Shown in pieces: positions 1-64,000 of a stretch of DNA of 64,000 nucleotides. Source of the DNA: Sipunculus nudus (lineage: Eukaryota > Annelida > Sipuncula > Golfingiida > Sipunculidae); the NCBI GenBank assembly GCA_026874595.1, contig CM049306.1:17135019-17199018 (forward strand), written 5' to 3'. Made by a program: the position numbers and the translations under genes. Numbering within the stretch: the first letter of the stretch is position 1; every line of letters begins with the position of its first letter. Below the pieces are notes generated by a model that worked only from the letters and a program-made list of their open reading frames with translations, searched no databases and was not told the DNA's origin.

Positions 1-73
1 CAGATGGATGGACAGACGGACGGACAGCTTGGGTGATGACAATAGACAATCAGCCTATGAGCTGAGTGCTAAA
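1..73 (+). repeat. family D element, 3' tail cut by the window edge
   Basis: A GACGGACGGACAG tract followed by CTTGGGTGATGACAATAGAC and a CAGCCTATGAGCTGAGTGCT end. It matches the 3' end of the fuller copy at 34115-35442 (CAGCTTGGGTGACGACAATAG then GGCTGAGGGCT). Confidence 0.75.
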
Positions 74-527
74 AACCAACTGTACATGTACATTTGTCAT
101 GAAAATTTATATTTTTCATGAAATTTTCTAAGTTTGGGAGCCGTAAAACGGTCAAAAGTAGGTCAACTGGGACGAAACGCAAACTTGATCTGTAACTGGT
201 CATTATCTGCCCACACACCAAAAATCAGGCCAAAATCTGCAGGCATTGTGAAAAAAAGTCTGTACATGTGTATTTGTCATGAAAATTTCTATTTTTTAAT
301 GAAATTTTCTAAGTTTAGGAGCCGTAAAAACTGTCAAAAGTAGGTCAACCGGGACAAAACGCGAACTCAATCTGTAACTGGTCAGTATCTGCCCACACAC
401 CAAAAATCAGGCCAATATCTGCAGGCATTGTGAAAAAAAGTATGTACAACTGTTTGATTTTGTAATGATGGAAGGACGGACATGGGTAAAACTATATGCC
501 CCGGCCACTTTGTGGCGGGGGCATAAA
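74..527 (+). repeat. family E element: 180-bp tandem monomers and a terminal hairpin
   Basis: Two and a half copies of an approximately 180-bp monomer, starting TGTACATG at about 81, 261 and 443. Shared landmarks are AGTTTGGGAGCCGTAAAA and CCCACACACCAAAAATCAGG. The element ends in a hairpin at 496-526 with arms TATGCCCC and GGGGGCATA. No coding capacity. Confidence 0.7.
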
Positions 528-752
528 AAAGTAAAGATTTTGTACCATATGTGTTAACATGTGAAATCAGAAAATTTCACAATCAGGTGGAAACACTGGA
601 GAAAATTTGGTGAAGAAAGCAGTAGGGTTTTAGAGATACTTGGTAAAAGGGGTTGACAGACGGACAGAAGGACATTAACTACTTTAGTAGTCCTTCTTCA
701 TAGGGCAGGGGACATTGATTTATTTCCCTCTCCCAGCTCTGGTGACATCTTG

Positions 753-978
753 AGATAAACTGACCCCACAGGAGCTAGGAAGCTCAGCTGAGATACACTG
801 ACCCCACAGGAGCTAGGAAGCTCAGCTGAGATACACTGACCCCACAGAAGCTAGGAAGCTCAGCTGAGATACACTGACCCCACAGGAGCTAGGAAGCTCA
901 GCTGAGATACACTGACCCCACAGGAACTAGGAAGCTCAGCTGAGATACACTGACCCCACAAGACCTTGGAAGCTCAGC
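753..978. repeat. 38-bp minisatellite, about 6 copies
   Basis: ACCCCACA recurs every 38 bases at about 763, 801, 839, 877, 915 and 953, each unit carrying GAAGCTCAGCTGAGATACAC. Copies differ by one or a few bases. Each unit holds the palindrome CTCAGCTGAG. Confidence 0.9.
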
Positions 979-2104
979 AGGGGAAAAGAAAATCAAATTC
1001 TTTCATTGCAGAAGACAGTTTGGAATGCACTTTACACGAGTATTACATAGGCCATGCTGATCAGTGTGTCCAAGTTGGATGTAACTGAATATATCTTTGT
1101 CTATAATCTACTTTTTCACCAGGATTTTAGATTAAAGAATAACACACATTCTCACAGATAACAAGTACACCATAATGACTCGTAAACATGTGAAAAGATA
1201 TTTGTAAAGACTTTTCACAGTTCATGTTGTTTTAATTATTTATTACTTCAATGGCTTTTTTTAAATGTTATTTATGTACATGTACTTCCTTGTGACAAAT
1301 ACTCTATCATCATAATATCCATTTTATTCTGATCATCTCATATTCTCCCTCACAATGTATCCTGATGCTACACTGGAATTTATGAAATCCCTGCAATGGT
1401 TTTACAATGCATGTTAATTCCAGCTTAACAGAGTAACTGTAGTTTTGCCTGACTTCTTATTAATACAGTGTATGCTTTCCATCCCACAGATAGGGTCAGT
1501 TTAATTAACCAATGATGCTAACCTTATAATACATGAATAAGGACTTCTAAAATAATTTCTGATAAATACTTCACTGGTCATGTGGGTCAATCAAAGGTCA
1601 CTATATTGTTTGGAAAATGCATAAATAGGTACCAATACCATAATGCAATGTTATCTGGTCATGTGAAACCTTATTGATGTTAGCACATTTAACAATCGTA
1701 CCTCTGTGAAAGCATAGCTTGTGAATAAATGCAACAAATTTGTATGCAAGTTCATGTAGTTTTACTTCTGACATCAGTTCAACTACTTCCTTAACAGTCT
1801 TATGTGATACAAGAGATGCATGTTCATATTTACACATACAACTCACCAGGGTACAAGCAAGTCATCCACAAAGTCTTGCAAGGATGAGTTTTAGTGGGGA
1901 AATATTAAAGGCAATATGTTGACTACTTCCTTGAAACCCATGTGTAATATATTAATATTTACACAAAACATAAACTAATGACACCATACAGTCACATATA
2001 CAGTTGAGCTTAAAACTGTGATCATAATATGCAGTAATTACAGTATATCAATGTGCTTAACTGTAGTCCAGCTTATGACATCTGTACACATGCTTCCTTA
2101 AAAG
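979..2104. other. 3' flank without recognised features
   Basis: AT-rich, apparently single-copy DNA beyond the Brr2 3' end. Short open frames here are under 85 codons and resemble nothing I know. Confidence 0.5.
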
Positions 2105-2125
2105 CCATGTGTGGTACAAAAATAT

Positions 2126-2131
2126 TTATTA
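2126..2131 (-). promoter_or_regulatory. probable poly(A) signal of the Brr2 gene
   Basis: AATAAA on the minus strand, 64 bases after the stop codon. It would give a 3' UTR of roughly 80-100 bases. The choice rests on the hexamer and its distance only. Confidence 0.5.
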
Positions 2132-2194
2132 ACAGTTACTGCAAACATCTATGCTAATGTCATGGAACTACTATCCCATGATGCTGTCTCCAGT

Positions 2195-60388
<58,194 letters not shown>

Positions 60389-60660
60389 CGTGTCCGCTCA
60401 CAAACAACGCAGGCAGACTCGATCAACGGCACCAACGCTGGTCGTGCGTGATATCCCCTTTACAGGGCAATGCAATAGTTATGTGTCTTTTTTAATAATG
60501 CCCTGTCGTTGTCTTTCTAGCACTGGTCACTAAACTCCATTCATTTATATCTAAAGTTTGTATTATATATGAACCTTAACTTATAATAACTAATAATAAT
60601 TTGAATTTTAAATACCTACAAATATATAGTGTCTGAGCAGGGCCGGATCCAAGATTTCTT
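60389..60660 (-). promoter_or_regulatory. 5' flank of Brr2, probable 5' UTR and promoter
   Basis: The roughly 75 bases immediately upstream of the ATG (60389-60465) are GC-richer than the surroundings. I see no TATA box near the start. The transcription start cannot be placed from sequence alone. A one-copy AT-rich stretch follows up to about 60640. Confidence 0.35.
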
Positions 60661-60783
60661 TAAATTAAGGGAAGTGGTGCTTGGGATTCGTGCATAAAGA
60701 AAAATTCAAAAGAAAACTTTTTTATAAATCAAATTATAAAATAACGGGTATTTAATTATAATTTTATATTATAACTAAACTAG

Positions 60784-60820
60784 TATATCCGCTGAATTTA
60801 ACGCGGGTTCAGCGTGAGGC
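60784..60820. other. short hairpin near CCGCTGAATTTAA
   Basis: CGCTGAA and TTCAGCG form a 7-bp stem around TTTAACGCGGG. The first 13 bases resemble the start of 28S rRNA, but the match stops at once. Confidence 0.35.
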
Positions 60821-60940
60821 CCCTGGACGGACATTACTGAAACACAGGAAAATTATAGGGTCACAACTGGTGCCTAACAAAGAATGTGGTGCCACCCAAA
60901 ATCTTCTGCGTTTGGTACACCCGTTCGTCCTTTTTAGCGA

Positions 60941-61290
60941 ACCTCTGAGCTTATGCGATGGTGTGGCGTCGTCCGTCGGCCGTCGTCCGTCTTCTGTAAG
61001 TTAACCCATACTATCTTGAAAACGGCAAGAGTTAGCATCACAAAAATTTATGCAAAAAATTAGTCATCTAAAAAACTCTATCGGATTTTGCTTATTTTTG
61101 GCTAACTGCATTTTCTTAGATTTAATAGGGAAAAATCTTTAAAAAAAGCTTTAAAAATCTTCTTCTCCGATACTGTTCAGCCAAATTGTCCAATATTTCA
61201 CAGAAATGATTCTTGGAACAATCTCTCGCAAGTTTGTTCGAATGATTTAAGTTTGGTTATTTTTGGCCGAGTTACAGGAAGTTGAACTAA
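60941..61290 (+). repeat. family F repeat, left part
   Basis: Begins GCGAACCTCTGAGCTTATGC then GATGGTGTGGCGTCGTCCG. The body has ACGGCAAGAGTTAGCATCAC and TTTGGCCGAGTTACAGGAAG. The same start recurs at 63369. The copy is split by the insertion at 61291-62338 and resumes after it. Confidence 0.75.
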
Positions 61291-62338
<1,048 letters not shown>

Positions 62339-64000
62339 TTAGTCATCTGTCCAAAAAAGCATACTTAAATTACAATCTCAGAAACGGCTGAAGCTATCAT
62401 CACCAAATTTTATGCCAATGTTGGTCACATCAGTCATATCTGAAATTGAGGGGTTTGGTGGCGCCACCTGCATCGGCCTTTTTTGTACGAGGGTCATCAG
62501 TGCCTGTATCACACTGAGGTCTACAAAAAAATTCTTCTCTAAAAACCATACGGCCAAATTGTTTAATATCGCACAGAAATGATCCTAGGGTAGTGCTTTC
62601 TGAAGTTTGTTCAAATGGTCTCAGTTCAGTGACATTTGGCTGAGTTACGGGAAGCTGAATTTAGTCATATGCCATAACAGCCCATTTTAGCTCAGTGGCT
62701 ATAAAGATCTTCTTCTCAAAAACCTCTGGGCCAAATTCTTAAATCTCACACATTAATTATCCTTAGATGTTGATAATTCAAGTTTGTTCAAATGGTTTTG
62801 GTTCAGTGATTTTAGGGTGAGTTATGGGAAGCTTAACTTAGCAATTTTGCTGTATTTTCCCATATTAGTTAAAAAAACCTGCAAAATGTTTTTTGACTGA
62901 CGCCACTGAGGCCAATTTGTTTAATATTTTACAAGAATAATCCCCTGAATAATTCTTATAATAATTGTCTTTTATGGTTCTAAAGAATGAATTTTAGCTG
63001 AATTATAAAGATTGAATGGAGTCATTTTACCATATATGTTAACTGTGTGAAGCAGATACATCTAGCCTGGCACCAGTTTATTAGCATTTGTTACACCATC
63101 ATGCCTCTAGACATTTAGATTTCAGGTTATCTATGGTTAATATTGACAAGAATGTTTATTAAAAGCTTTTAAAAAATGTAGATTTATGATTTTATATATT
63201 CCTCATGCCAGGCAGTGTTATATATAGTGTACGTGGGTATATAAAGATGGCTGTACATGGATTATAAATAATTGATATCCATACTCAACTCAGTTCAAGA
63301 TTTAGCCATCAGGGAGATGTATCTGAGATGTATAATTTTGCATTTAATATGCATCTGTAGTAATTTTTAGCGAACCTGTGAGCAAATGCGATGGTGTGTC
63401 GGCGTCCATCATCTGCACATGACCCATACTATCTCAAAAACGACTGGAGCTCGCATCATGAAATTTAATGAAAAAAAATTAGCCATCTGAAAAACTCTGC
63501 ATTTTCTTAGATTTTATAGAGAAAAAGCTAAAAAAAACCCCTTTAAAAATTATCGGCTCCAAAACAGTCAAGCCAAATTGTTCAATATTTCTCAGAAATA
63601 ATCTTCTATACCATCTCTCTCAAGTTTGTTTGAACGGTTCAAGTTCGGTGAATTTTGGCCGAGTTACAGGAAGTTGAACTTGGTCATCGGTCCAAAAAAG
63701 CATACTAAAATGAGAATCCCAGAAACGGCTGGAGCTATCATCACCAAATGTTATGCCAGTGTTGGTCACACGAGTTATATCTGAAATTCAGGTATTGGTG
63801 GCGCCACCTGCATTGACCTTTTTTGTACGGGGGTCATTGGTCATCTGTACATTAACCCATAATTTCTCAGGTATAGCAGGAGCTACCATCCCCAGATTTT
63901 ATGCAATAATCTGTCACATATCAAATGTTGTGGGATTCAGCTTATATTTTTGCTATCTGCATTTACTTAGATTTTATAGGGAAAAAGCTGAAAACCCTTT
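62339..64000 (+). repeat. family F repeats to the window end
   Basis: 62339-62900 continues the interrupted copy. A new start at 63369 (GCGAACCTGTGAGCAAATGC) runs out of the window. Units share GAGTTACGGGAAGCTGAA, AACGGCTGGAGCTATCATCA, CCAAATTGTTTAATATC and GGTGGCGCCACCTGCAT. 62900-63360 is AT-rich with no recognised feature. Confidence 0.7.

Noticed and set aside
60784-60800. Possible 28S rRNA fragment
   Set aside because: Only about 13 bases match the start of 28S rRNA. The next bases differ and no further rRNA sequence follows.

Overview
The window is eukaryotic nuclear DNA, AT-rich, with one large split gene and dense intronic repeats. The gene is on the minus strand and encodes the U5 snRNP helicase Brr2 (SNRNP200 in vertebrates). 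I could follow the reading frame through 42 coding exons, from an ATG at 60388 to a TAA at 2195-2197. Every phase joins and the product is 2137 residues (the human protein has 2136). It carries the N-terminal region, an active-type helicase cassette with its Sec63 module, a second degenerate helicase cassette with its Sec63 module, and an acidic Ser/Glu/Asp tail. All introns are GT-AG except intron 30, which is GC-AG.

The protein is close to animal Brr2 throughout. The introns hold structured non-coding repeats: monomer arrays with GGTGGCGCCACC palindromes, GACG/GACA tracts and small terminal-inverted-repeat elements. This style is typical of marine invertebrates, and a mollusc, perhaps a bivalve, is my best guess. 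That guess rests on impression, not on a search.

Layout from low to high coordinate: 1-530 is the tail of one repeat element (family D) and another element (family E). 740-980 is a 38-bp minisatellite. 2105-2194 is the probable 3' UTR. 2195-60388 is the gene, 3' to 5'. Large introns carry the repeats: intron 36 (family A with a nested family B), intron 30 (three terminal-inverted-repeat elements side by side), intron 19 (family B), intron 15 (family C), intron 9 (families A and D, 7.8 kb), intron 3 (family A pieces, a tRNA-like head, microsatellites, family B), intron 2 (a 4.2-kb family A array) and intron 1 (a 1.7-kb long-arm foldback element). Upstream of the gene, 60941-64000 is family F, interrupted by a 1-kb inverted-repeat element.

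No second protein-coding gene is supported. The repeat families A to F have no recognisable transposase or polymerase, so they look non-autonomous. Nearly all orientable copies inside the gene point the same way, antisense to it. Unrelated-looking families share a 12-bp palindrome (A, B, F exactly, C and D in part), a 5' terminal motif (B, C, D) and a 3' terminal hairpin design (B, C, E). These shared parts are the most unusual feature of the window.
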